From Sphingomonas sp. PP-F2F-A104-K0414 (GTDB lineage Bacteria > Pseudomonadota > Alphaproteobacteria > Sphingomonadales > Sphingomonadaceae), in assembly GCF_004340945.1 (NCBI RefSeq), contig NZ_SLYD01000001.1, forward strand, positions 682,001 through 746,000: 64,000 nucleotides of DNA, read 5' to 3'. A model generated the notes under the pieces. That model saw only the letters and a program-made list of their open reading frames with translations, had not been told where the DNA came from and searched no databases. The position numbers and the translations under genes are program-made. Positions 34,991 through 43,989 of this stretch are shown here, in pieces; the first letter of the stretch is position 1; each line of letters begins with the position of its first letter.

Positions 34991-36194
34991 GGCCCTGCAA
35001 CAGCTTAGGCAGGTCGCCGCTTTCGCCGCGTGCTTCCGCCATGAAGCGGTCCTTCAGCGGCGGGATCGCGTTGACCGCGCTGATGCCGAAACGGCGGACA
35101 GCGCTGGCGGTCTTACCGGGGAGGCCGAACAGGCGGGTGAGCGTGTCGGTGGCGGCGGCGGTCATGAACGTATCGAGCCCGCGCCAGCGCTGGTAGCGTG
35201 CGAGTAGCGCGGCGTCGCCGAGGTCGAGGCCGAGGCGTTTGCCTTCGACGAGGACTTCGACGAGCGTTGCCACGTCGCGGAAGCCTAGGTTGAGGCCCTG
35301 CCCGGCGATCGGATGGATACCGTGGCCGGCGTCGCCGACCAGCGCGAGCCGCGTGTCGGTGATGCGGGCGGCGTGGTGGAAGCCGAGCGGATAGGAGGAG
35401 CGCGGCGTGGCCATCGACAGCGCGCCGAGGAAGCCCCCCATGCTCTTTTCCGCTTCGGCGAGGAACGCGCGGTCGCCGAGCTTCAGCATGCCGGGGGCGT
35501 TCTTCGCATCGACCGTCCAGACGATCGCGGAGCGGTGGCCGTCGGCATCGTCGGGGAGTGGGAGTAGCGCGAACGGGCCGCTCGAATAGAAGATCTCGTA
35601 TGCAACATCGCCGTGCGGCAATTCATGGTGGAACGCGCCGATGATCGCGGTGTGCTCGTAGGACCAGCGCGCGATGGTGATCCCGGCAGCCTCGCGCGTC
35701 GGTGAGTTGCGACCCTCGGCGGCGATCATCAGCGGCGCGCGGATCGTGTCACCCGAGTCCAGCGTGACGGTAACGCCCGATTCGGCGCGATCGACCGACG
35801 TCGCGCGGGTCTGCATGCGCAGATCGACATGCGGCGCGGCAGTCGCGGCGTCGAACAGCGTGCGACGGAGCAACTTGTTCTCGTACATCGTGCCGAGCGC
35901 GCCATCGTCGGCGTCGGGGACGAAATCGAGCTTGCCCGGCTCCAGTCCGTCGCTGACGCGGATCTGGCGAATCGCACAGCCCTGCCCCGCCAGTGTTGCA
36001 CCGATGCCGATCGCATCGAGCATCCGGTGGCTCGCGCTCGCCACCGCGGAGGCGCGGCCGTCGAAGCCCGGTGCCAGCGTCACCGCGGGGTCGGCCGGGT
36101 CGACCACGATCGTCGAGATACCGTGCACGCCGAGCGCCACGGCGAGAGTCGCGCCCACCAGCCCGCCACCGAGGATGATTACATCTGTGTCCAT
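34980..36194 (-). CDS. UbiH/UbiF/VisC-family FAD-dependent ubiquinone hydroxylase
   Basis: A 404-residue flavoprotein monooxygenase of ubiquinone ring hydroxylation. The Rossmann FAD motif is VIILGGGLVGATLAVALG; the family DGRASAVASAS segment follows; the second FAD motif is LALVGDAGHGIHPIAGQGLN with the conserved GDAAH-like sequence. Which ring carbon (C5, C6 or C1) it hydroxylates cannot be told from the sequence. ATG 36194 is 143 nt from divergent ftsK. Confidence 0.92.
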   Translation of the reverse strand: MDTDVIILGGGLVGATLAVALGVHGISTIVVDPADPAVTLAPGFDGRASAVASASHRMLDAIGIGATLAGQGCAIRQIRVSDGLEPGKLDFVPDADDGALGTMYENKLLRRTLFDAATAAPHVDLRMQTRATSVDRAESGVTVTLDSGDTIRAPLMIAAEGRNSPTREAAGITIARWSYEHTAIIGAFHHELPHGDVAYEIFYSSGPFALLPLPDDADGHRSAIVWTVDAKNAPGMLKLGDRAFLAEAEKSMGGFLGALSMATPRSSYPLGFHHAARITDTRLALVGDAGHGIHPIAGQGLNLGFRDVATLVEVLVEGKRLGLDLGDAALLARYQRWRGLDTFMTAAATDTLTRLFGLPGKTASAVRRFGISAVNAIPPLKDRFMAEARGESGDLPKLLQGLTE

Positions 36195-36311
36195 GACGCC
36201 GCTTTATCCCGCCAGCCGGTCGCTGCCAACGACGATCCGGGCGCAGCTTAACGCGTGTTGTCGCGTGGTTACCTTGACGTTGAGCCTGCCGAGGGCGATG
36301 CATTTCTGCGT

Positions 36312-36317
36312 TATACT
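36312..36317 (+). promoter_or_regulatory. Candidate -10 element for ftsK
   Basis: TATACT lies 20 nt before the ftsK ATG; no good -35 is present at 16-18 nt (a TTGACG lies 32 nt away). GGAGA precedes the ATG by 9 nt. Confidence 0.35.
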
Positions 36318-36337
36318 GCAACTGGAGAATACGGGTC

Positions 36338-38650
36338 ATGGCCAGCCGCGCGCAGCCAGCCTTGTGGCGTGAGACGGTGAAGGCGGGTGCCGTCCGCAGC
36401 GGCGCGTTGATCGCGGCGATCGCGTTGTTCGTCGGCACGCTGCTGATGGCGCTGGCGCTGGCGAGCTATCACCCGAGCGATGCTGCGCTCAACACCGCGT
36501 CGGGCGCCTATCCCGACAATCTGGTGGGACCGCCGGGCGCATGGTTCGCCGATATCGCGCTGACGCTGTTCGGGCCGGCGGTCGCGCTGCTGCTACCGAT
36601 CGGGCCGATCCTCGGGATGCGGCTGTGGCGCGATCTGCCGCTGGGGCATTGGCTGCGGATGGTGCGCGGCGCGGCGATCGGCGTCGCGCTGATGGCGAGC
36701 GCGCTCGCGTTCGTGTCGGGATCGTCGGTACTGGCGCTGCCCGCCGGCTGGGGTGGCGTGATCGGCTTGTCCGTCGCGAGCGTCGTGCATTGGGGCTTGA
36801 GCTTCATCGGCCAGCCGGTCGCCGAACTCTGGTCTGCCCGCGCGGTCGGTCTGGTCGCGGCGATCGCGGGCGCGATCGTCTGGGGCAAGAGCATCGAGAT
36901 CGATCTTGGCGAGCGCAAATGGCGTTTTCCACGCCGCAATCGCACCGAGGCGCTGGGCTATGACGGCTTTGCGGAAATCGACGAGGACGACGACGAGCCG
37001 CTGACGCTGACGCGCAAGCCGGTCGAGCCACGCGCGATCGCCGAACCCGACCCGCGCCCTGCCCCGGTGATCGCGGATCGCCAGAACGCACCGTCGCAGG
37101 CGAAACCCAAGGAGCGGCAGTCGTCGCTCGACCTGCGCGACAATTTCACGCTCCCGAGCCTCGACCTGCTGACGCCATCGCCGCCGAGCCAGGGCAATGT
37201 GATCGACAAGGCCGGGCTGGAACGCAATGCGCGGCTGCTCGAAAACGTGCTCGACGACTTCAAGGTCACGGGATCGATCATCGAGGTACGGCCGGGACCG
37301 GTCGTAACGATGTACGAGCTCGAGCCCGCCCCCGGCGTCAAGGCGAGCCGGGTGATCGCACTGGCCGACGATATCGCGCGCAACATGTCCGCGATCTCCG
37401 CCCGCGTCGCGGTGATCCCGGGGCGCAACGTGATCGGTATCGAGCTGCCGAATGCGCGGCGCGAGGCGGTGTCTTTGCACGAGCTGGTCGGCAGCCAGAC
37501 GTTCGAGGACCAGTCGGCGCAGTTGCCGATCATCCTCGGCAAGAACATCGCGGGCGATTCGGTGATCGCGGATCTCGCGCCGATGCCGCATCTGCTGGTC
37601 GCGGGCACGACCGGCTCGGGCAAATCGGTCGGGCTGAACAGCATGATCCTGTCGCTGCTGTACAAGCTGACGCCGAACCAGTGCCGGATGATCATGATCG
37701 ATCCGAAGATGCTCGAACTGAGCATGTACGACGACATTCCGCATCTGTTGTCGCCGGTCGTGACCGATCCGGCCAAGGCGGTGCGCGCGCTGAAATGGGC
37801 GGTCGAGACGATGGAGGATCGCTATCGCCAGATGTCCTCCGTGGGCGTGCGCAGTCTCGCCGGCTTTAACGACAAGGTGCGCGGTGCGAAGGCCAAGGGG
37901 CAGCCGCTGGGGCGGAAGGTGCAGACGGGCTATCATCCGGACACCGGCGCGCCGATGTACGAGGAGGAGAAGCTCGAATACGACGTGCTGCCGCAGATCG
38001 TGGTGATCGTCGACGAGCTCGCCGACCTGATGATGACCGCGGGCAAGGAGGTCGAATTCCTCATCCAGCGGCTCGCGCAGAAGGCGCGCGCGGCGGGCAT
38101 CCACCTGATCATGGCGACGCAGCGGCCGTCGGTCGACGTCATCACCGGCGTCATCAAGGCCAATCTGCCGACGCGGATCAGCTTCCACGTCACGTCGAAG
38201 ATCGATTCGCGCACCATCCTCGGCGAGCAGGGCGCCGAGCAGCTGCTCGGCAAGGGCGACATGCTCTACATGCCTGGCGGCAAGGGCATCGTCCGCGTGC
38301 ACGGACCGTTCGTTACCGATGACGAAGTGCGGCTGGTGGCGGATCACTGGCGCTCGCAGGGGCTGCCGGATTACATCTCCTCCGTGACCGAGGAGCCCGA
38401 GGAGAGCTTCGCGCTGGAGGGCTCACCGACCGGGGAGGATTCGGCGGAGGACCAGCAATATCGCAAGGCGATCCAGCTGGTGTGCGAATCGCAGAAGGCC
38501 TCGACCTCGTGGCTCCAGCGCCAGTTGCGGATCGGCTACAACTCCGCCGCGCGGTTGATCGAGCGGATGGAGAAGGACGGTATCGTAGGTCGCCCGGATC
38601 ATGTCGGGCGGCGCGAAGTGCTCCGCGATACCGAAGGGCATGCGATCTAG
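36338..38650 (+). CDS. ftsK: DNA translocase FtsK
   Basis: A 770-residue divisome motor. Four N-terminal transmembrane helices occur in about 20-155 (AIALFVGTLLMALALASYHP; ALTLFGPAVALLLPIGPILG; AAIGVALMASALAFVSGSSV; GWGGVIGLSVASVVHWGLSF). A shortened Pro/acidic linker leads to the motor: alpha domain (NLLENVL-like ARLLENVLDDFKVTGSIIEV), Walker A VAGTTGSGKSVGLN, Walker B VVIVDELADLMM, and arginine-finger region. The C-terminal gamma winged helix (EDQQYRKAIQLVCESQKAST, GYNSAARLIERMEKDGIVG) binds KOPS and XerD. It pumps chromosome termini through the septum and activates dif recombination. Confidence 0.97.
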   Translation: MASRAQPALWRETVKAGAVRSGALIAAIALFVGTLLMALALASYHPSDAALNTASGAYPDNLVGPPGAWFADIALTLFGPAVALLLPIGPILGMRLWRDLPLGHWLRMVRGAAIGVALMASALAFVSGSSVLALPAGWGGVIGLSVASVVHWGLSFIGQPVAELWSARAVGLVAAIAGAIVWGKSIEIDLGERKWRFPRRNRTEALGYDGFAEIDEDDDEPLTLTRKPVEPRAIAEPDPRPAPVIADRQNAPSQAKPKERQSSLDLRDNFTLPSLDLLTPSPPSQGNVIDKAGLERNARLLENVLDDFKVTGSIIEVRPGPVVTMYELEPAPGVKASRVIALADDIARNMSAISARVAVIPGRNVIGIELPNARREAVSLHELVGSQTFEDQSAQLPIILGKNIAGDSVIADLAPMPHLLVAGTTGSGKSVGLNSMILSLLYKLTPNQCRMIMIDPKMLELSMYDDIPHLLSPVVTDPAKAVRALKWAVETMEDRYRQMSSVGVRSLAGFNDKVRGAKAKGQPLGRKVQTGYHPDTGAPMYEEEKLEYDVLPQIVVIVDELADLMMTAGKEVEFLIQRLAQKARAAGIHLIMATQRPSVDVITGVIKANLPTRISFHVTSKIDSRTILGEQGAEQLLGKGDMLYMPGGKGIVRVHGPFVTDDEVRLVADHWRSQGLPDYISSVTEEPEESFALEGSPTGEDSAEDQQYRKAIQLVCESQKASTSWLQRQLRIGYNSAARLIERMEKDGIVGRPDHVGRREVLRDTEGHAI

Positions 38651-38691
38651 CGTTGGGAAACCGATACCAGCCGTCCTTCGAGAAACCTTCT

Positions 38692-38770
38692 GTTCCCTCG
38701 CGAACGCGGGGGTCCAGGAGCCACGAACGATGTCGTTTGGAACCCTGGGCTCCCGCCTTCGCGGGAGAAC
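38692..38770. repeat. Paired inverted repeat (GTTCTCC-GCGAACGC-GGAG type), diverged copy
   Basis: 27-nt arms 38692-38718 and 38744-38770 are mostly complementary. A better-matched copy with the same consensus is at 61563-61640. It lies in the 226-nt ftsK-oprB gap. Confidence 0.82.
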
Positions 38771-38876
38771 TAGTAGGGGGCCGCCCGCCACCAACTTTCC
38801 CGCGCGGACAAGGGTTTCGAACCACCGACGGCCGGTATACGGAGCTGATATAAGTTACGAAAAACAGGTGAGCGTG

Positions 38877-40262
38877 ATGGGGTATCGGCGGTTGTGTGCG
38901 GGGGCATTGGCGCTTGCCGTGTCCGGGCAGGTTTCGGCGCAGGATATCCCCAAGCAGACTCCGGGCAGTACCAGCACAGATACGCAGCACCGCCCCCGCT
39001 CGGGTGTCCGCCGTGACAGCGATCTGTCGCCGTCCGCGCTGACTGCCGATACGCAGCGTACGCCGCCCCCCGGCCTGTTCGCCGACTGGTTCGACATCCG
39101 CAAGCGGCTGGCTGATCGCGGAATCGGCGTCAGCGCACGCTATGCATCGGAAAGCGGGTATAATTTCGCGGGCGGCGATCGGAAACTGTTGCGCGAGACG
39201 GGGCAGTTCGACGTTGGCGTATTGCTCGATCTCGACAAGATCGTCGGGCTCAAGGGCGGCGCGTTCCAGGCCACCCTCACCTATCGCCGCGGTCGCGATC
39301 TCGGCGCGGACGCCAATCTGGGCGTGCTGCAACAGGTGCAGGAGGTTTACGGCCGCGGCCAGACGCTGCGCCTGACGCAATTCTGGTACGAGCAGACGCT
39401 TGGCGAAAAGCTCGAACTGAAGATTGGCCGGACCAACCCCGGCGAGGATTTCGCGGTCTTCTCGTGCTATTTCCAGAACCTCAGCTTTTGCGGTGCGCAG
39501 CCGGGCAACCTGGTCGGCGATTACTGGCAGAACTGGCCGGTCGGGCAATGGGGTGCGCGGCTGCGCTACGACGTCAACGACCATCTCACGCTTAAGACCG
39601 CCGCCTACGAGGTGAACCCGCGTAATCTCGAAAAGGACTTCGTGATCGGCCGGTTCCACGGCGCGACCGGCGCGCTGATTCCGGTCGAGGCCGAATGGCG
39701 GCGCGGCGATGATGACGGCCGGGTCGGCGCGTACAAGGTCGGCGGCTGGGTCAACACGTCGAACGGCGACGACGTGTTCTACGATCTGAACCGCCGGCCG
39801 ATCGCGATCACCGGGCTCGAACCGCTCCGCCGCAGCGCGCGCTACGGGGTGTATTTCAACATCCAGCAACAGGTCACCGGTACCTCGAAGGACGGCAAGT
39901 CCGTCACCGGGCTTAGCGTGTTCCTCAACGCGACGCAGGCCGATCGTGCCACCTCGACCACCGACAACCAGATCGCCGCCGGGCTGTTCTACAAGGGGCT
40001 GGTGCCGTGGCGGCCGGGCGATATCCTTGGCTTCGGCGTGGCGCGGACCAACGTCAACGGACGCGTGGCGAAGGGCCAGGAACTCGATCCGACGCGGCCC
40101 GCCGTGCAGGATGCGGAGTATGCGTCGGAAATCTACTACAGCGTCCACCCGACGCGGTGGCTCGAATTGCGGCCGAACGTGCAGTTCATCCACAATCCTG
40201 GCGGGGTGCATGACGCGAACGACGTCGGCGTGCTCGGAATGAAGGCTGCGATCACGCTGTAA
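38877..40262 (+). CDS. OprB-family carbohydrate-selective porin
   Basis: A 461-residue outer-membrane porin. The signal peptide is GYRRLCAGALALAVSGQVSA; a low-complexity Thr/Ser/Asp-rich segment follows to about residue 55; the OprB domain begins at LADRGIGVSARYASESGYNF and includes KIGRTNPGEDFAVFSCYFQN and the barrel end PTRWLELRPNVQFIHNPGGV. It ends ...GMKAAITL rather than in Phe. OprB porins pass glucose and other sugars; substrate here is unknown. ATG 38877 follows AGGTGA; an in-frame GTG at 38868 is an alternative. The gene stands alone between ftsK and lolA, flanked by palindromic repeats. Confidence 0.88.
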   Translation: MGYRRLCAGALALAVSGQVSAQDIPKQTPGSTSTDTQHRPRSGVRRDSDLSPSALTADTQRTPPPGLFADWFDIRKRLADRGIGVSARYASESGYNFAGGDRKLLRETGQFDVGVLLDLDKIVGLKGGAFQATLTYRRGRDLGADANLGVLQQVQEVYGRGQTLRLTQFWYEQTLGEKLELKIGRTNPGEDFAVFSCYFQNLSFCGAQPGNLVGDYWQNWPVGQWGARLRYDVNDHLTLKTAAYEVNPRNLEKDFVIGRFHGATGALIPVEAEWRRGDDDGRVGAYKVGGWVNTSNGDDVFYDLNRRPIAITGLEPLRRSARYGVYFNIQQQVTGTSKDGKSVTGLSVFLNATQADRATSTTDNQIAAGLFYKGLVPWRPGDILGFGVARTNVNGRVAKGQELDPTRPAVQDAEYASEIYYSVHPTRWLELRPNVQFIHNPGGVHDANDVGVLGMKAAITL

Positions 40263-40299
40263 CGGACGATCGACTTTACATGCCGCGGGCCCTCCGCCC

Positions 40300-40383
40300 C
40301 CGTCATCCTGACGAAAGTCAGGATCCCGAGTAACACCCGCTGCCCTGCTTGATCCTGGGTCCTGACTTTCGTCAGGATGACGG
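40300..40383. repeat. Paired inverted repeat (CCTGACGAAAGTCAGG type)
   Basis: 26-nt arms 40300-40325 and 40358-40383 with one mismatch, each folding as CCTGAC-GAAA-GTCAGG. Located in the 205-nt gap before lolA. Confidence 0.9.
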
Positions 40384-40467
40384 ATGCGGTTGTGTGGTGG
40401 CCGCAGATCGAATTCAGTGGCGGTTCAAGCGCGGGCGGGCAATCGTCCGCGTTCCAAGGAGATTATG

Positions 40468-41097
40468 ATGTTCAATTCCCGCCCCGCGGTGATCGCGACG
40501 ATCGCCGCTCTCTCGGTTGCCGCCATACCCGCGCCAATCGCCGCGCAGGCTACCGGCGATCTGGCCGCGGTGCAGAAGCATCTGCAGTCCGTCGAGACGA
40601 TGACCGCCAGTTTCTCGCAGGCGGATCGCAACGGCAAGGTCCTGACCGGCGTGCTGACGCTGAAAAAGCCCGGCAAGCTGCGCTTCCAGTACGAGAAGGG
40701 CGTGCCCATCCTGATCGTCGCGGAGGGCGGCGCGCTGACCTTCATCGATTATTCGGTGAAGCAGGTGCAGCGTTGGCCGATCAAGAATTCGCCGTTGGGC
40801 GTGCTGCTCGATCCGACCCGTGACATCACCCGCTATGCCAAGCTCGTCCCCGGCTATGACCAGCGGATTGTGTCGGTCGAGGCGAACGATCCGAAGCACC
40901 CCGAATATGGCCGGATCACGCTGGTGTTCGTGCGCAACGCGGGCGCGCCGGGCGGACTGATGCTGCAGGGTTGGGCCGCGCTCGACAGCCAGAACAACCG
41001 GACAACGATCCGCCTGACCAACCAGAAATTCGGCGTGGCCGTCAGCGACAACACCTTCCGCTGGAACGACCCACGCACCGTGGGTGGAAGAAAGTAA
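40468..41097 (+). CDS. lolA: Outer-membrane lipoprotein carrier protein LolA
   Basis: A 209-residue periplasmic chaperone that carries lipoproteins from LolCDE to LolB. Signal peptide about 1-27 (AVIATIAALSVAAIPAPIAA, mature start near QATGD). The mature domain has the LolA layout: LQSVETMTASFSQADRNGKV, TLKKPGKLRFQYEKGVPILI, DPTRDITRYAKLVPG, and the C-terminal ALDSQNNRTTIRLTNQKFG. AAGGAG precedes ATG 40468 by 7 nt (ATG 40465 is an alternative). ftsK-lolA linkage is typical of alphaproteobacteria. Confidence 0.93.
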   Translation: MFNSRPAVIATIAALSVAAIPAPIAAQATGDLAAVQKHLQSVETMTASFSQADRNGKVLTGVLTLKKPGKLRFQYEKGVPILIVAEGGALTFIDYSVKQVQRWPIKNSPLGVLLDPTRDITRYAKLVPGYDQRIVSVEANDPKHPEYGRITLVFVRNAGAPGGLMLQGWAALDSQNNRTTIRLTNQKFGVAVSDNTFRWNDPRTVGGRK

Positions 41098-41444
41098 CAA
41101 AACTTTCTGGTCATTCATGCCAGCGACAGGTTTCGCGCCCTAATGAGTGGCTCGCGGATGTGAGGCATTCGGGATTTTTCCCCCTGTTGCCCGGATGGTT
41201 TCCCCACAGTCTGCCTGCGTGACGAACGCTGAGTTGGCCCTCGCTCCATGCCCCCGGAGCGAGGGTCTTTCGCGTAGAGCGGCAGGCAAAAAGATTTGCC
41301 TGACTCGCCCAAGCGCAGCCGACGGGCCCCACTCTTCTCAGGGCCCGGTCGACGACAGCGGCTTTGCCGATGGCGCCTTCTCCCTTCTTCTAAAGCCCCA
41401 GACGCTTCCTTGTCCCCACCCCCCTGCAACGCTACATCGCGGCC
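41098..41444. other. 347-nt gap between lolA and xthA without a protein gene
   Basis: No coding frame with family similarity is visible. The gap holds about 140 nt of lolA 3' region, the terminator at 41238-41270, a second small hairpin CAGGCAAA-AAGA-TTTGCCTG at 41283-41302, and the upstream region of xthA. Confidence 0.7.
41238..41270 (+). terminator. Intrinsic terminator downstream of lolA
   Basis: A 10-bp stem CCCTCGCTCC / GGAGCGAGGG with an 8-nt loop and TCTTT tail. It lies 140 nt after the lolA stop, leaving room for a 3'-UTR transcript. Confidence 0.8.
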
Positions 41445-42227
41445 GTGAAGATCGTCTCCTGGAACATCAACTCGGTCCGTTTCCGGATCGCCATCGTCGA
41501 ACAGTTTCTGCGCGACGAGCAGCCCGACATCCTGTGCCTGCAGGAGACCAAGGTCATCGACGGCGACTTCCCGTTGGCGGCGTTCCGCGCGCTTGGTTAC
41601 GAGCATATCGTCCTGCACGGCCAGCGCATGCACCACGGTGTCGCGATCCTGAGCCGGGTCCCGATCGTCGAGGACGACCGCTTCGACTGGCAGGCGAACA
41701 GCGAGGCGCGCCATATCGGCGTCCGGCTGGAAAACGGCGTGCGGCTCGAAAACGTTTACGTCCCCGCCGGCGGCGACGTGCCTGATCGCGACGTGAACCC
41801 GAAATTCGGCCAGAAGCTCGATTTCATCGAGCGCATGACGACCTGGTCCGAAACGCTGCCAGGCCCGACCATCCTGGTCGGCGACTTCAACATCGCCCCG
41901 CTCGAATCGGACGTCTGGAGCCACAAGCAGTTGCTCGACGTCGTCAGCCACACACCCGTGGAGGTCGAAGCGCTCGGCAAGTTGCAGGCGGCGGGCGACT
42001 GGGTCGATCTCGGCCGCCGCTTTCATCCCGCCCCCGCGCGGTTGTTCACATGGTGGAGCTACCGCGCGAAGGATTGGGAAGCATCGGATCGCGGTCGGCG
42101 ACTCGATCACATGTGGGCGACGGGTACCGCTGCCGAGGCGGCGGTGTCGCACCACGTCTACGAACGCTGCCGGAGCTGGCTGAAACCGTCCGATCACGTC
42201 CCGATCATGACCGAGTTCGCGTTTTGA
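41445..42227 (+). CDS. xthA: Exodeoxyribonuclease III (AP endonuclease)
   Basis: A 260-residue Mg2+-dependent AP endonuclease/3' exonuclease. KIVSWNINSVRFR is the family start; catalytic motifs LCLQETKV (Glu metal ligand), GVAILSR, ENVYVPAGG, ILVGDFNIAP (Asp/Asn), WWSYRA, RRLDHMWAT and the final SDHVPIM (Asp-His) are all in place. The start is GTG 41445. The ribA gene overlaps its TGA. Confidence 0.94.
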   Translation: MKIVSWNINSVRFRIAIVEQFLRDEQPDILCLQETKVIDGDFPLAAFRALGYEHIVLHGQRMHHGVAILSRVPIVEDDRFDWQANSEARHIGVRLENGVRLENVYVPAGGDVPDRDVNPKFGQKLDFIERMTTWSETLPGPTILVGDFNIAPLESDVWSHKQLLDVVSHTPVEVEALGKLQAAGDWVDLGRRFHPAPARLFTWWSYRAKDWEASDRGRRLDHMWATGTAAEAAVSHHVYERCRSWLKPSDHVPIMTEFAF

Positions 42228-43270
42228 GTGATCCGCGCGCCGCCGCCCGCGCGGTCGATGCGCTCCGGCGCGGTTGGCCGATCGCGATCGACAGGCTGGT
42301 GCTGCTGGCGGTTGAAACGGCGGATGCGGACCGGTTGGCCGCGTTCGATCCGGAAGGAAATGGCGGCGTGCTGATCTCGTCGGGGCGAGCTGCGACGCTG
42401 AAGCTCGCAAACCAACTGGCCGCCGCCGATCCGACCGAGCCGGTGCTGGTCGATCGGGCGCCGTGGATCGATTTCGCCGCCGCGACCGCGTTGGCGGATC
42501 CGCAATTCGATCTGGCGACTCCCATGAAGGGGCCGTTCCAGACGGTCGCGCTGACCGATCCAGACGCGGCGGCGGCGGCGTTGCGGCTCGCGCGGATTGC
42601 CGGGTTGTTACCCGCTTTCTTCCTCGGCACCGGCGAGCCCGAGGTTCGGATCACGCGCGCGGACATAGAAGCGCACGAGGACGCGACACGACTGACGCTC
42701 GCGGCCCGCGCGCGCCTCCCGGTCGCGGGCGCGGAGGATGCGGAGATCGTCGCGTTCCGCTCGCCGGAGAGTGCGGACGAGCATATCGCGCTGCTGATCG
42801 GCCAGCCCAACGGCCAGCCGCCGCTGGTCCGGCTGCATAGCGAATGCCTGACGGGCGATGTGCTGGGCAGCCTCAAATGCGATTGCGGGCCACAACTGCA
42901 CGCCGCGATCCACGCGATCCGGGATAGTGGCTGGGGTATCCTGCTGTATCTGCGGCAGGAAGGGCGCGGGATCGGGCTGGTCAACAAGCTTCGCGCTTAC
43001 GCGTTGCAGGACCAGGGATATGACACGGTCGACGCGAACACGCGGCTTGGGTTCGCGGTCGATGCGCGCGATTTCGGGGTGGCGGCGCGAATGCTGACTC
43101 TGCTCGGGCAGCGCGACATTCGGTTGCTGACGAACAACCCGGCGAAGGTGGCTGGGCTTGAAGCGGCGGGCGTAACGGTGATCGAGCGCGTGCCGCATTT
43201 CCTGCCGGCAAACCCGCACAACGCGCGGTATCTCGCGACCAAGCGCGATCGTACGGGGCATCAGTTCTGA
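42224..43270 (+). CDS. ribA: GTP cyclohydrolase II with degenerate N-terminal RibB-like domain
   Basis: A 348-residue protein. The C-terminal half is GTP cyclohydrolase II, the first step of riboflavin synthesis: RLHSECLTGDVLGSLKCDCG supplies the Cys-rich zinc site (C-X10-C-X-C), LLYLRQEGRGIGLVNKLRAY the catalytic Arg/Glu region, and RLLTNNPAKVAGLEAAGV the end. The first about 150 residues (RAVDALRRGWPIAIDRLVLL ... DLATPMKGPFQTVALTD) look like a decayed DHBP synthase (RibB) fold without its acidic catalytic motif. The start is TTG 42224, overlapping the xthA stop by 4 nt. Confidence 0.9.
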   Translation: MSDPRAAARAVDALRRGWPIAIDRLVLLAVETADADRLAAFDPEGNGGVLISSGRAATLKLANQLAAADPTEPVLVDRAPWIDFAAATALADPQFDLATPMKGPFQTVALTDPDAAAAALRLARIAGLLPAFFLGTGEPEVRITRADIEAHEDATRLTLAARARLPVAGAEDAEIVAFRSPESADEHIALLIGQPNGQPPLVRLHSECLTGDVLGSLKCDCGPQLHAAIHAIRDSGWGILLYLRQEGRGIGLVNKLRAYALQDQGYDTVDANTRLGFAVDARDFGVAARMLTLLGQRDIRLLTNNPAKVAGLEAAGVTVIERVPHFLPANPHNARYLATKRDRTGHQF

Positions 43271-43293
43271 CCGAGATTCCTCCCTCACGCCGT

Positions 43294-43779
43294 TTGATCG
43301 TGGTGTTCGGTGCAGCCGTTCGTCCCGATGGCAGTCCGAGCCCGACGCTTGCGCGGCGGATCGCGTTCGCGGCAGCGGCGGCGGCGCGGTATGTAGATGC
43401 AGACCTGTTCTGCTCGGGCGCGAAGGGCACGCATGGGCCGTCCGAGGCTTCGGTAATGGCGGAAATGCTGGCGGAGACGGTCGACCGGTCGCGGATCTAT
43501 CTCGACGAGGCGAGCGTGGATACGCTGCAGAGCGTGGTCGCGGCGACGGCTTTCGCCCGCGCCGGCGCGTATGCGCAGTGCATGATCTGCACCGACGGCT
43601 ATCACCAGCCGCGCATCCGCATGCTGTTCGCGATGCTCGGCATGTCCGCGAGCGTGATCCACGTGCCGCATGGCGGGAGTCGGCGGTACCAGCTCAAGAT
43701 GCGGACGCGAGAGGCGGCGGCGATCCCGTATGACTTGGTCGCGGGGATCGGCGCGATCTGGCGTCGGGGGCGGGGCTAG
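43294..43779 (+). CDS. YdcF-like (DUF218) protein
   Basis: A 161-residue DUF218-domain protein: IVVFGAAVRPDGSPSPTLAR, LFCSGAKGTHGPSEASVMAE, IYLDEASVDTLQSVVAATAF, MICTDGYHQPRIRMLFAMLG. E. coli YdcF binds SAM and its relatives such as SanA affect envelope permeability; no activity is assigned. The N-terminal membrane helix of larger relatives is absent. TTG 43294 is the first plausible start, 24 nt after ribA; a more upstream non-standard start is possible. Confidence 0.82.
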   Translation: MIVVFGAAVRPDGSPSPTLARRIAFAAAAAARYVDADLFCSGAKGTHGPSEASVMAEMLAETVDRSRIYLDEASVDTLQSVVAATAFARAGAYAQCMICTDGYHQPRIRMLFAMLGMSASVIHVPHGGSRRYQLKMRTREAAAIPYDLVAGIGAIWRRGRG

Positions 43780-43822
43780 CGGTCGCTGCGGACGCGTTGA
43801 GTTTGCGTATCCCTCGAGCGAG

Positions 43823-43930
43823 CACCTCCCCGGCGAAGGCCGGGGTCCAGTTGGGAAGGCCGATGTAACGAAGGTCCGTTCGCCGTTATTCCCGTTCCGC
43901 CACTGGACCCCGGCCTTCGCCGGGGAGGTG
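43823..43930. repeat. Paired inverted repeat (CCCCGGCGAAGGCCGGGG type), copy 2
   Basis: Perfect 29-nt arms 43823-43851 and 43902-43930, almost identical to the pair at 9517-9624, with an unrelated 50-nt spacer. Convergent genes lie on both sides. Confidence 0.92.
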
Positions 43931-43989
43931 TAATCATCGGAACGGGATACCGGCTGGCTTGTCCTTGACTTTAAGAACCGGGATCTAGT

